DNA of 22,455 nt from Verrucomicrobiales bacterium (GCA_003506995.1 DNXB01000001.1:1-22455); one strand, 5' to 3'; shown: positions 7,265 to 15,499, counted from the stretch's first letter. The notes: generated by a model from the letters alone, not told the origin. Numbers and translations are program-made.

Positions 7265-8149
7265 CTAGTATCTAATCATGGGCACCATTTTAACACCCTT
7301 GAATTTTTTTTTCAAACTTTGCCTTAGGCGCAGTAACTTCTTAGCGACCAATGATCCAGACTGCGGCGATTTTTCATCCTCCTTGGTGGTGTCCATGTAT
7401 TGTGGGACACCTATCCATGCCCCATTCTGATAGCAGCGTTGCTGCGGCACTAGGTTTCCCGTTGATTTTTCAGTCTTGGTCGCCACGCAGCAGACTGAGT
7501 ACATGCCTGAGTCGAGCCCTCCCAAACTGATGTTGTCCAAGCATCCCAACGTGTAATTGTAGATGATCCAAGGCTTTGTTTGGTCAAGTGTATGCTTGAT
7601 CAGGCGGATGTACTCCACTTGATAATTGTTTGCCCCGTAAAAATCCAGGAGCAGTGTCGGTGAGAACATGTAGAAGCCATGATCGACCATGTTCGTGGTC
7701 GGCAGGATGTGGACGACGCGACCGCCGACCTTCAGCATCTGGAAGATGTTGTTCAGAGCGTTGGGAATGTGAAACACATGCTCCAGCGTGCCGCCATCAA
7801 CGACGAGGTCGTAACGTTCTCGCAAGCTCGCGGGAGCTTCGGGAGCGTTGAGATCGTGAATGATACCCGCCCCCTCGAAATCCGAGTAGTCTAGGCAGTG
7901 AGTTTTGGAGAAGCCTAGGCTGGCAAAGAGGTAGTCATCCGAAATGTAGCCTTGGGCGGCGAAGTCCGGCTTCGGCGACAACACCGCAGGCAAGGGGCTG
8001 AGGGTTGCGCCAAAACGCGCTGCCATTTTTTTGAAGGCGGCATCTGAAAAATAAACGTCCTGCTTGCCAAGCGTGAGCACTTCGCCGGAGAAAGGCTTGC
8101 GAGCACTTTCGGCGAGTAAAATAGATGCTGAGCCTTTGGCGAGTCCCAT
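7265..8149 (-). CDS. Atypical SAM-methyltransferase-like protein (copy 2) with basic C-terminal tail
   Basis: A 294-residue protein from the ATG at 8149. This start aligns exactly with that of the paralogue at 6434-7237 (MGLAKGSASILLAE against MGVGIHSAIHLFKI). Core motifs are SLGFSKTHCLDYSDFEGAG, DLVVDGGTLEHVFHIPNAL, LKVGGRVVHILPTTN and DHGFYMFSPTLLLDFYG. As in copy 1, a normal glycine-rich SAM motif I is not visible, while the motif II/III region is clear. Unlike copy 1, it ends in a strongly basic tail (KKLLRLRQSLKKKFKGVK), which could bind membrane or nucleic acid. An A9 tract in the mRNA encodes three of those lysines. The frame is open upstream of the chosen ATG into the neighbouring glycosyltransferase gene, but that longer extension overlaps real coding sequence. 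Confidence 0.75.
   Translation of the reverse strand: MGLAKGSASILLAESARKPFSGEVLTLGKQDVYFSDAAFKKMAARFGATLSPLPAVLSPKPDFAAQGYISDDYLFASLGFSKTHCLDYSDFEGAGIIHDLNAPEAPASLRERYDLVVDGGTLEHVFHIPNALNNIFQMLKVGGRVVHILPTTNMVDHGFYMFSPTLLLDFYGANNYQVEYIRLIKHTLDQTKPWIIYNYTLGCLDNISLGGLDSGMYSVCCVATKTEKSTGNLVPQQRCYQNGAWIGVPQYMDTTKEDEKSPQSGSLVAKKLLRLRQSLKKKFKGVKMVPMIRY
7304..7312 (-). repeat. Homopolymer tract (nine A in the mRNA)
   Basis: Nine consecutive T on the plus strand lie within the last codons of the gene at 7265-8149 and encode Lys-Lys-Lys. Such tracts can cause transcriptional slippage or phase variation. Here a slip would alter only the final dozen or so residues, so its effect is probably small. Confidence 0.6.
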
Positions 8150-8246
8150 GGGGTGTCGGAGTGAGGGTGATCGAATGCTTGCGGGACTTAATAGACCAAA
8201 AAATTCAACCAGACCAGCGATTGTTTGAAGAGCGACGAGCGTGCGG
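8150..8246. other. Gap of 97 bases containing possible remnant coding sequence
   Basis: The minus-strand frame of the downstream methyltransferase-like gene continues open through this gap. It would encode about 30 plausible residues (including GLVEFFGLLSPASIRSPSLR) with no in-frame ATG, GTG or TTG. This may be a former N-terminal extension, a non-standard start (a CTG is present) or chance. It also marks the step between GC-rich genes to the right and lower-GC genes to the left. Confidence 0.4.
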
Positions 8247-9461
8247 TCAGGGGGCCGTGAAAAGAGCCAGGTGTTTGCGCAAAAACTCACGACTCGTGCG
8301 CGCAGCAGAACCATAGGCATAGTGACCTGGCTGAAACAAAGCCCGGAACGCGCTTTGCAGCGCCTCATCCTCGGCGCTGTAGTCACAGCCTCCCAGCACC
8401 CGGTCCAGCATCTCCCGGACCAGACCCACGATGTCTTCGGCAGTGTTATCGAGAATGCGAAGCTGCTGTTCCTGATACTGCTCGGTGAAGCGAAAATTAG
8501 CGGCGGGAGAGGCAAAAGCCTCCGGAAAGGTCAGCAGGCGGTTCTCGCGCTCGGAGTAGAGCAGCTTTGGCATGGAAAGATCGCGACAGGTGAACTGGAG
8601 GGCGGAGATCGGCGCGAAATTTGCCGAGGCGACGGGAACACCAAAAATCGTGGACACGCCGAACAGGCCCGAGGTGTTGCCGAGGAAGAATTTCGCAGTG
8701 GCACACAGAATGATGTCCAGCCGGGCGCTGCGATGCGGCGAGTGCGCGTAGTCGATGACCCGCTCCATCTCTGGCAGGCGTGTCATGCTGGGATCGCCCA
8801 TGCGGACGACCCAGCCGCCTGCGGCGACGATTGCGCGGATGGCCGGGATGATCGTCTCCAGCGGCGAATTGCGGTACTCATGGTAATGGTCGTCGGTGGG
8901 GGAGTAGCCGCGTTCACGGTTATGCACGCAGACAAACCAGTCACCCTCCGCCATGCCCCACTGGCGCAGCATTTCGCGGCCATGCGTCTTGTCTTCCTCA
9001 CGCAGTTGCAGAACGGGCGGACGCTCGCCCCAGCGGGCATAGATGTCGTACAGCCCGGCGGTGGCGTCGATAGCATGCATTACATCGTAACATTTGAAAT
9101 GCAGTTTCTTGAACGCCGGGAAGGTCTTGCTGACTCGCTTCCAGAGCGCCTCGGAAATCGTGCAGGCGAAAACATCCTCCCAGTAAGTCAGCAGATGCGA
9201 GTTTGCCACCTTGTCCGGGCTGGCCACGAGCATGCAGGGGACATGCGTCATACCTTCCAGAGCGCGTTTTTTCAACCACAGGTCCGGCTCGCCAGCGAAG
9301 TGGCCGATGCGCTCCGGCAACGTTGTCTCAAACACGCGGATGCCTTTTTTAAACAGCGCTTCCGCGATTTGCGCCGTTAAAGCCTGCGTCAGGCTCCAGC
9401 GATGCCAGACGAAAACAGCTCCTCCGAGCAGCAGCAGCATTGAAATCACCGCGATGAGCAT
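8247..9461 (-). CDS. Membrane-anchored TIGR04372-type glycosyltransferase (copy 2)
   Basis: A 404-residue paralogue of the gene at 2702-4030. Residues 1-19 are hydrophobic and form a probable membrane anchor. The shared core includes TLPERIGH (47-54), LLTYWEDVF (90-98), GDWFVCVHNRERGY (173-186), GGWVVRMGDPSM (215-226), DYAHSPHRSARLD (237-249) and GNTSGLFGVSTIFGVP (261-276). These match the putative glycosyltransferase family TIGR04372, whose donor sugar is not established. Compared with copy 1 the linker after the anchor is shorter, and the basic R-K-x-L motif is not conserved. Base composition is GC-rich (42 of 60 at 9001-9060), unlike copy 1, so the two copies probably have different recent histories. 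It follows the nucleotidyltransferase gene with an 18-base gap and no Shine-Dalgarno sequence. Confidence 0.85.
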   Translation of the reverse strand: MLIAVISMLLLLGGAVFVWHRWSLTQALTAQIAEALFKKGIRVFETTLPERIGHFAGEPDLWLKKRALEGMTHVPCMLVASPDKVANSHLLTYWEDVFACTISEALWKRVSKTFPAFKKLHFKCYDVMHAIDATAGLYDIYARWGERPPVLQLREEDKTHGREMLRQWGMAEGDWFVCVHNRERGYSPTDDHYHEYRNSPLETIIPAIRAIVAAGGWVVRMGDPSMTRLPEMERVIDYAHSPHRSARLDIILCATAKFFLGNTSGLFGVSTIFGVPVASANFAPISALQFTCRDLSMPKLLYSERENRLLTFPEAFASPAANFRFTEQYQEQQLRILDNTAEDIVGLVREMLDRVLGGCDYSAEDEALQSAFRALFQPGHYAYGSAARTSREFLRKHLALFTAP

Positions 9462-9479
9462 AAAACGCTGTTTTTAATC

Positions 9480-10181
9480 TCAGCGGGCGGCAAGGATCTC
9501 TCGCGCCATGGCCAGCCGTTCCGGACTGCCTATGTCGATGAGGATGTCCCGGTTCTCCCAGGTGAAAATCCGGCCTTTGAGCATGGGCAGGAGCTGAGTG
9601 CTGAGGTCTGTCATACTGGGATTGATGCGGTCCATCTCACGCAACACTTCCGGTTCGATCAAATAGACCGCCGCGTTCGCCAAGTTGCCCGGCGGGCTGA
9701 CGACCTTCTCATGAAAGTCCACCACCACGCCCTGCGCATCCAGCTCCACGATGCCGCATTCATGTGGGTTCCCCGTCTGGAAGGTCATCATCGTCATCAG
9801 CGTGTGTGGCGGCCGGGTGGCATGCGCTTTAAAAAAATCCTGCCACGGGCAGAGGCAAAGATTGTCCGCATGGGCGAGCAGCGTGGTGCCGGATGCCAGG
9901 AAAGCGCGGTTGGCGAACACCGTGCCCGCCGTGCCGAGCAGCGTGCTTTCATGCGTGAGAGAGATGAGTGAGGACAGCGGATGCGCGGCCACAAAGCCCT
10001 CCACCTGCTCCGGGAGATAGTGCGTGTTGATGAGAAACTCGCTCGCACCAGCCTCGTGCAGGTTTTTCAGCCAGTAATCAAGCAGCGGAACGCCGTGGAG
10101 TTCCACCAGGCACTTCGGCACATGATCGGTGATGGGCCGCAGACGCGTTCCAAAACCGGCAGCGAGCAGAAGACACTTCAT
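9480..10181 (-). CDS. Sugar-1-phosphate nucleotidyltransferase (HddC/mannose-1-P guanylyltransferase-like)
   Basis: A 233-residue single-domain enzyme that activates a sugar-1-phosphate with NTP, giving NDP-sugar and pyrophosphate. The N-terminus MKCLLLAAGFGTRLRP carries the signature G-x-G-T-R-x-x-P, continuing into the lysine-containing TDHVPKCLVEL. HADNL (about residues 104-108) supplies a metal-binding aspartate. Length and motifs fit the guanylyltransferases for mannose-1-P or heptose-1-P (HddC type) rather than the longer RmlA or GalU enzymes. The base used cannot be read from sequence. I chose the ATG at 10181 because homologues begin at this MK-x-L-L-L-A-A-G. A GTG at 10196, overlapping the upstream stop by 4 bases, would add five residues and remains possible. 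With the kinase/nucleotidyltransferase fusion two genes upstream, it suggests nucleotide-heptose or a second activated sugar. Confidence 0.88.
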   Translation of the reverse strand: MKCLLLAAGFGTRLRPITDHVPKCLVELHGVPLLDYWLKNLHEAGASEFLINTHYLPEQVEGFVAAHPLSSLISLTHESTLLGTAGTVFANRAFLASGTTLLAHADNLCLCPWQDFFKAHATRPPHTLMTMMTFQTGNPHECGIVELDAQGVVVDFHEKVVSPPGNLANAAVYLIEPEVLREMDRINPSMTDLSTQLLPMLKGRIFTWENRDILIDIGSPERLAMAREILAAR

Positions 10182-10192
10182 GTGGTGCAAAA

Positions 10193-11398
10193 TCACGCGG
10201 CAGCAGTTCCTGTCTTTTGGAAGACGGTGAAGTGCGAGGGCGTACCCCAGCTCTTGATAAAGCCGGGGTCGGTGTTGCAGAAGGCGGCTATTTCATCGGC
10301 GTTGCCAGCGCTGAGCAGCGGGAAGAGCTTCTGATAGCTCCGCACCGTTTGCAAAGACGCCTCACGGTCTGCGTCGGAGCTGATGACGTCGGCGGATTGC
10401 AGCAGTGTTTCGATGCGGGTGAGATGCGCCATACAGCGGGTGGCCGCGCCAGCAGCATAGGCATCGACGAGGCTGTCGGTGAGCATCAGCAGATCCCAGA
10501 GGTCGTGTTCAAGACCGGGCTGTGGTCGGGCTAGGAAATGCTTGCGCACGAACATGTGGCTGAGGCGGCTACGCTCCAGGTAATCCACGCGGAGGCGGGC
10601 GGTCTCCTCCGCTGTGCGCACCTGCTTGAACCAATGGATGTCGAGCATGTCGGCGTAGTGCGGCCAGGCGGAGTAGAGGCTCCAGCCGACCTGCTCCGCC
10701 TCATCACACATGCGCCGCGGCTCCACAAAGTACTTCATGCGAACAAACGGGTTCATGAGCACGTCCATCGTCCACGACTCGATGCGCCGCTTGTGCGGGA
10801 TGGAATCCCATTTGGTCTGGAAGAGTTTTTGGGCGGCGGGCAGCGGCTCCAGGCCGGTGAGGGCGCGGTAACGCGCCAGGATCACCTTGAGCATCAACTC
10901 CATGAAAGAGCCGTATGCCTCGCAGTTGAACACGACGAGGAAGCCTCCTGGGCGTGTGAGCTGGGCGCACTTTTCCAGCCAGGCCCTCTGCGGCAGAATG
11001 GTGTAGATGAAACCCTCCGCATCAATGACATCAAACCGCTCCGCGTCAGTCTTCGGTATGGGGAACTGCAGCACATCCTCTGAACGCAGCTCGGTCAGAC
11101 GGTTGAGCTGGTTGAAGCGGGCAAAGTAGTTGCGGATGGTCTCGTGTGCCTTCGTGTTTGGCTCAGCCAGTGTGCAGTCGGCGCCCCAAAGGGCAAAAAC
11201 GAGTGAGTTTTCGCCGGCATCGGGACCAAATTCGAGCATGCGAGCGCAACGGAAGACCTGCGGCGGCATTTGCAGCTTGCTGGTAAAAAGAACGCGCCGG
11301 TGCTCCTCATGCGCGAGCAATTCCGCCTCACCTTGCCAGTGGCCGACGGTGGGGAGCACGTTTTGCTGGAGGTAGTAACCGTAAAGTGTGTCGCTCAT
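10193..11398 (-). CDS. Class I SAM-dependent methyltransferase, 401 residues
   Basis: Residues about 47-175 form a methyltransferase Rossmann domain. ARMLEFGPDAGENSL is motif I (E-x-G-x-x-x-G), CTLAEPN gives the acidic residue at the end of strand 2, FDVIDAEGFIYTI is the motif II region, and TRPGGFLVVF is the strand after motif III. The C-terminal 200 residues are mostly helical-looking, with no family I recognise. The gene probably methylates a sugar or glycan intermediate; target and acceptor atom are unknown. It sits between the kinase/nucleotidyltransferase fusion (29-base gap) and the sugar nucleotidyltransferase, so it could act at the sugar-phosphate or nucleotide-sugar stage. The ATG at 11398 has no Shine-Dalgarno sequence. 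Confidence 0.8.
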   Translation of the reverse strand: MSDTLYGYYLQQNVLPTVGHWQGEAELLAHEEHRRVLFTSKLQMPPQVFRCARMLEFGPDAGENSLVFALWGADCTLAEPNTKAHETIRNYFARFNQLNRLTELRSEDVLQFPIPKTDAERFDVIDAEGFIYTILPQRAWLEKCAQLTRPGGFLVVFNCEAYGSFMELMLKVILARYRALTGLEPLPAAQKLFQTKWDSIPHKRRIESWTMDVLMNPFVRMKYFVEPRRMCDEAEQVGWSLYSAWPHYADMLDIHWFKQVRTAEETARLRVDYLERSRLSHMFVRKHFLARPQPGLEHDLWDLLMLTDSLVDAYAAGAATRCMAHLTRIETLLQSADVISSDADREASLQTVRSYQKLFPLLSAGNADEIAAFCNTDPGFIKSWGTPSHFTVFQKTGTAAA

Positions 11399-11427
11399 GA
11401 TGAATATTGAAGTGGGACGGACATGAA

Positions 11428-12909
11428 TCAGCGGTCAAAGGCTCTTAACAACTCTCCAGGTGTGAGTGGCGTGTTGCCGACACGGGAGACTTGGCAGGCG
11501 GCGGCAAGGGAGCCAAGAAAAGAAGCCTGCCACATGTCCCCGCCGAGCGCGAGAGTGATGGCGGCAGCGGCGAGCAACGAATCCCCGGCGCCGGCGGTGT
11601 CCTTCGGGCGGCGGTTGAAACTCGGAAGCTGGTCAGTCAGCCAGTCTTCACCGCAATTTTTCGCCACATGCACCATCATGCCCTCTCCCCCAAGTTTCAG
11701 GAAGACGTTGCGCGCACCGGCCTGCCGGCGAAGTGACTCGGCCAGCGTCACCAAGCCGGACTCATGATCACGGGTGCTCACGCGGGCCTCCATCTCCGTG
11801 GGCGTGAGCAAATCCATGCCGGCAAAGCGTGTCACATCGCCGATTTGCGATGAGCACTGGCTGTCGGCCATGAGGATGAGCTTGCGCTGCTTGGCCTCGA
11901 CGGTGATGCGCTCCACGAGGTGTTGCGGCAGGCAGCCATAGTTGAAATCAGAGAACACCAGCGCATCCGACTGATCCAAAAGCGGCAGCAGGCTGGCCAG
12001 CAATTGTTCCTGCAGTTCCTTGGAAATGCCATGCTGGCGGAGGTGATTGACCCGCAGCAGTGTCTTGCCCTTGGCCCGGTAACGCTGCTTGGTCGTGGTG
12101 GGCCGTGTGTCATCCTTGAGCAAAACCGCATCGACGCCTGACTGCCGCAGTTTTTCAGCGGCAAAGTCATGCCACTGATCGTCACCCGTCACGGTGAAGT
12201 AACTCACCCTGGCCCCCAGACCGGCGCAGTGCGCGGCAACGATGCCCGCGCCGCCGAGGAAAGACTGCTGCCCGACTGGAGTCACTACAATGGTCGGATC
12301 CTCCTGGGACATGCCCAGCGGCTCGCAGTTGATGTACTCGTCCACGATCAAGTCACCGATCACGCAGATGCGGGTCTGATTCGCACGGCGGAGGAAATCC
12401 TCCAGCGTGGCCATCGAAATGTCGTGACGGCCTGCGAATGCCTCTGGAAACTCAAACTCCAGATGATCCTCGGTCTTCAGTTCCTCCCGCAGCAGGTTCG
12501 CGGCGGAAAAAACGGTGTCGCCGGAGCCGAAGACCAGCCGCCCGCCATAGGCGGCAGCCACCTGCTCCTCCGCATTAAACTTGCCCTCATGCTCCTTGCC
12601 TTTGACGATCACGCCAGGCTTTAACTGCGCCACGAATTCTTCCGCAGTGCTGTCCAGGATGAAACAGTGATCGACCGAGGTATTGGCGCAGACGGCCTCC
12701 AACCGCAATGCCTCGTCCAAAATCGCCGCACGCCCTGCGATGCGGTTGGAACTGACCCCCACCACCAGAAAATCCCCGTTCTCTTTGGCAAACTGCAACA
12801 GCCGGAGGTGGCCTGGATGCAGGATGTTGAAGTTGCCGGACACGAACACCACATCACCCTGCGCGGGCGCTTTTTGCTGAATGTTGGCGATGATCTGCTC
12901 TGTGAGCAT
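11428..12909 (-). CDS. Nucleotidyltransferase-PfkB kinase fusion (HldE-like activities, swapped domain order)
   Basis: A 493-residue two-domain enzyme. Residues 18-150 are a cytidylyltransferase-fold nucleotidyltransferase with SGNFNILHPGHL (24-35), which contains the catalytic H-x-G-H; IVKGKEH (101-107) is the usual lysine strand. Residues 178-493 are a PfkB/ribokinase-fold sugar kinase. It opens with ICVIGDLIVDEY, followed by FLGGAGIVAAHCAGLGA, and has the ATP/anion-hole motif DTAGAGDS (437-444) with D443 as likely catalytic base. E. coli HldE, which makes ADP-heptose from D-glycero-D-manno-heptose-7-phosphate, has the kinase first. Here the transferase comes first. The two activities would phosphorylate C1 of a sugar-7-phosphate and adenylylate (or cytidylylate) it. 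No GmhA isomerase is visible in the window. The fusion fits a heptose route but could serve another sugar. Confidence 0.87.
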   Translation of the reverse strand: MLTEQIIANIQQKAPAQGDVVFVSGNFNILHPGHLRLLQFAKENGDFLVVGVSSNRIAGRAAILDEALRLEAVCANTSVDHCFILDSTAEEFVAQLKPGVIVKGKEHEGKFNAEEQVAAAYGGRLVFGSGDTVFSAANLLREELKTEDHLEFEFPEAFAGRHDISMATLEDFLRRANQTRICVIGDLIVDEYINCEPLGMSQEDPTIVVTPVGQQSFLGGAGIVAAHCAGLGARVSYFTVTGDDQWHDFAAEKLRQSGVDAVLLKDDTRPTTTKQRYRAKGKTLLRVNHLRQHGISKELQEQLLASLLPLLDQSDALVFSDFNYGCLPQHLVERITVEAKQRKLILMADSQCSSQIGDVTRFAGMDLLTPTEMEARVSTRDHESGLVTLAESLRRQAGARNVFLKLGGEGMMVHVAKNCGEDWLTDQLPSFNRRPKDTAGAGDSLLAAAAITLALGGDMWQASFLGSLAAACQVSRVGNTPLTPGELLRAFDR

Positions 12910-12947
12910 GCTGTCGATGTGAGCGTGAGATGCCGGACCAGTGGGTG

Positions 12948-14177
12948 TCAGGACTGGATGCCTGCGATGAAGGCATCCAGCTCTTGCTCAATGTTCGTTG
13001 GACCCATGACGATCAGGAAGGTGACATGAGATTCAGGGCATGCGGCCAGCGTTTTGGCGGAAACTCCGGCCTCGTTTTCCTGATTCACCGCCAGGATGAC
13101 CAGGGACTTGGCCCCAGGTTTCTGGAGCACTTCTGGAGACTTGATTTCGAGCTGCGAACCGGGCATCAGCTTGCCCTGACGTTCCATCTGGTCATCGACA
13201 GCAAAGTCGATCACGCCGCCGAGATTGTGGCCGTTCACCAGTGCGCAAGCACGGCAGCCGACACCATAGATCACGACTTGGTCGAAGGACTTCTTCGCCA
13301 GGGTCAGTGCCTGGGAGAGCCTCGCCCCGTAGTGCTGCACCCGCTCCGAGAAAGTGCGGGAGAACGGCAGGTAATCATGCGAGGGGACAAAGACATCCCG
13401 CGCGGTTTTCCGCCGTGCCAGCACCGCCAGCGTCCCGCCGCTGTAGTTGAACTTTTTCTCCTCCACCGGCGTGAAGCCGTGGCGGTCCAGCAGATTGTTG
13501 AGCACGTTGTCCGTGAAATAATTGACGTGCTCCTCCCAGGCGATGGTGCAATCGCCCACTTTGAGGCCTGGGCCGACGTCCGGCACGTCGATGAAGACCA
13601 TGCCGTCGTCCTTCAGCAGCATGTTCACGCATTTGAAGAACAGTTCGATGCCTGGCACATGCTCGAGAACCTGCCGTGCCATCACGAGGTCAAATTTGCC
13701 GAATTTGGCCAGCGCGTCATTGCATGTGTCCTCGTCTAGGAAGGTCTCATAAACATGCAGGCCGCGCTGCTCAGTGGCGAACTTCTTCGCGAAGCTGTTC
13801 GGCTCAAGCCCAACGCAGACCTGCTGCCCGCGCAGTTGCAGTTGTTCCAGAAACAGGCCGTCATTGCAGCCGATCTCGAAGATTTTCGCATTCTGTTTGT
13901 GCGCACAGATCAAATCCAGCTCGGTTTCACGGTGCGGCTCCGGCTTCCATTCGCTGAAGCAATAATTGTAACCTTTGTAGAGGATTTCTGGCGAGACCGG
14001 ATCGCAGATTTGTCCCAGACCGCATTGCTCACAGTAGTGGAGTGTCAAAGGATGCTTGAACTCTTCTTCCGGCTGTTCGAGGAAGCGGTGGGCGATGGGC
14101 TGCCTGCCGAGGTCCATCAGCAAAGAGAGTTCGGGATTGCCACAGAGGCGACATGGTGTTTTAGCGGCGGTGGTCAT
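12948..14177 (-). CDS. Zinc-finger C-methyltransferase, NovU/TylC3-like (WEEH type)
   Basis: A 409-residue protein with the three-part layout of sugar C-methyltransferases. The N-terminal zinc-binding domain has CRLCGN (10-15) and a second CEQC pair (about 49-52). The central SAM domain has IFEIGCNDGLF as motif I and FDLVMARQVLEHV as motif II. A C-terminal Rossmann-like domain begins near VIYGVGCRACALV. Characterised relatives (TcaB9, TylC3, EvaC) methylate C3 of 4-keto-6-deoxy nucleotide sugars. In TcaB9 a Y-x-E-H quartet is catalytic; here the matching stretch is WEEHVNYF, with Trp for Tyr. The gene lies 61 bases downstream of another C-methyltransferase and 38 bases upstream of the kinase/nucleotidyltransferase fusion. 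A pyrimidine-rich CCACCTCC precedes the ATG, not a Shine-Dalgarno sequence. Confidence 0.88.
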   Translation of the reverse strand: MTTAAKTPCRLCGNPELSLLMDLGRQPIAHRFLEQPEEEFKHPLTLHYCEQCGLGQICDPVSPEILYKGYNYCFSEWKPEPHRETELDLICAHKQNAKIFEIGCNDGLFLEQLQLRGQQVCVGLEPNSFAKKFATEQRGLHVYETFLDEDTCNDALAKFGKFDLVMARQVLEHVPGIELFFKCVNMLLKDDGMVFIDVPDVGPGLKVGDCTIAWEEHVNYFTDNVLNNLLDRHGFTPVEEKKFNYSGGTLAVLARRKTARDVFVPSHDYLPFSRTFSERVQHYGARLSQALTLAKKSFDQVVIYGVGCRACALVNGHNLGGVIDFAVDDQMERQGKLMPGSQLEIKSPEVLQKPGAKSLVILAVNQENEAGVSAKTLAACPESHVTFLIVMGPTNIEQELDAFIAGIQS

Positions 14178-14238
14178 TCAAATTTGGAGGTGGATGCTTA
14201 CGTTAGTCACGGATCCCGGCAAGCGTTAACTCGGGGTT

Positions 14239-15480
14239 TTAAATCACTTTCAAACCAGGCAGCGGCACGATAAACCTGCCTCCTTGCTCTGCATAGCCCT
14301 GGTTGTTGCGCATGATGGGCGCGGCATATTGCCAAGCCAGCACGACAATGTAATCCGGCTTTTTTTCCGCCAGCGCTGTCTTTGACAACACGGGAATATG
14401 GAAGCCTGGGCTGTAAAGTCCCTGACGACGCGGATCATCGTCCACGATGAAATCGAAGAACTCCGCGATCTCAAAGTGGTGAACCAGCGTCGTCACACTG
14501 GCGGAGGCACCGTAGCCCACAATGGTCCTGCCCTGCGCCTTCAAGTCACGCAGCAGATTCAGCAAATCGTTTTTGAGGTTCTCCAACCTCGCAAAAAGAT
14601 CCTGGAATATCTTCGGCTTGTCCAGGCCCACGCTGGCCTCCAGCGCCAGCAATTCACCCACGGAAGATGAGACTGGGCGCGGCCCATTCGCCAGTTGCAC
14701 GAAACCACGAATCGAGCCGCCCTTGCTCCGGTTCCGCTCCACATGAAACAGTTCCAGCCCGTGTTTGCGGAAAAAGCTTTGAAACGGCTTCACCGAGTGG
14801 TGGCTCAGATGCTCATGGTAGATCGTGTCAAAGGTGAGCTGCTGCACGAGGTCGAGCAGGTAAACGACCTCAAACACAAAGACACCATCATCGGACAGCA
14901 GTTCGCGTATGCCATCCGCCATGTCGGCAAGCACGTCGGAATGGGCGAAAACATTGTTGGCGGTCACGATGCTGGCCGCCCCATGAGTTTTTTTGATGTC
15001 ACGCGCCAGATCAGCGTTGAAAAAATCGGCGATAGTTTCGATCCCGGCTGCATTTGCCAGCGCGGCGATATTTTGTGCCGCATCCACGCCGAGCACACGC
15101 AACCCGTGAGACTTGAAGTTTTTCAACAACGCGCCCTCGTTGCTACCGATGTCCATGGCCAGTGATCCGGCTGCGGGCCGCAGCGCGCCAACGACCTCCT
15201 CGGCATACTGGCGAAAATGCTCCAGCAACCCCAGCGAAACAGAGGTCACATAGAGGTAGTGACTGAACATGATCCGAGGATCCACCACTTCCAGAATCTG
15301 CACATGGCCGCAATCCAGGCAAAGGTAGGTGTCCAGTGAGTAGCGTGGCTGTTCCACGCTCAATTTGTCCGCAGGAATGTAGGAATCCGCGAGCGCGGAG
15401 GGCTTCAGCGGCAGCACCAGTTTGAGGTTTTTGCTCTGGCAAAGCCGGCAGTTGTCACGTCGGTGGCTGTTGGAGTTCAT
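14239..15480 (-). CDS. Zinc-finger C-methyltransferase, NovU/TylC3-like (YHEH type)
   Basis: A 413-residue protein with the full sugar C-methyltransferase layout. It has an N-terminal zinc domain (CRLCQS, 11-16, and CLDC, about 54-57), a SAM domain with LAMDIGSNEGALL as motif I and ASIVTANNVFAHS as motif II, and a C-terminal domain starting near IVGYGASASVTTL. The sequence FDTIYHEHLSHHS matches the catalytic Y-H-E-H of the TcaB9/TylC3 family. Of the three zinc-finger methyltransferases in the window it has the most orthodox active site, so it is the best candidate for true C-methylation of a keto-sugar nucleotide. It follows the SDR gene with a 19-base gap and precedes the WEEH-type paralogue. 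CACCTCCT sits immediately before the ATG and no Shine-Dalgarno is visible. Confidence 0.9.
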   Translation of the reverse strand: MNSNSHRRDNCRLCQSKNLKLVLPLKPSALADSYIPADKLSVEQPRYSLDTYLCLDCGHVQILEVVDPRIMFSHYLYVTSVSLGLLEHFRQYAEEVVGALRPAAGSLAMDIGSNEGALLKNFKSHGLRVLGVDAAQNIAALANAAGIETIADFFNADLARDIKKTHGAASIVTANNVFAHSDVLADMADGIRELLSDDGVFVFEVVYLLDLVQQLTFDTIYHEHLSHHSVKPFQSFFRKHGLELFHVERNRSKGGSIRGFVQLANGPRPVSSSVGELLALEASVGLDKPKIFQDLFARLENLKNDLLNLLRDLKAQGRTIVGYGASASVTTLVHHFEIAEFFDFIVDDDPRRQGLYSPGFHIPVLSKTALAEKKPDYIVVLAWQYAAPIMRNNQGYAEQGGRFIVPLPGLKVI

Positions 15481-15499
15481 AGGAGGTGTGAAAAGGCTG

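Noticed and set aside
8241..9380. Long open frame on the plus strand (379 codons).
   Set aside because: It lies entirely antisense to the well-supported TIGR04372 glycosyltransferase, in GC-rich DNA where antisense frames stay open. It has no recognisable domain.
9459..9484. Small hairpin CGCTG...CAGCG across the gap after the nucleotidyltransferase, considered as a terminator.
   Set aside because: A 5-bp stem overlapping the stop codon is too weak, and the next gene starts 18 bases on, so read-through is expected.
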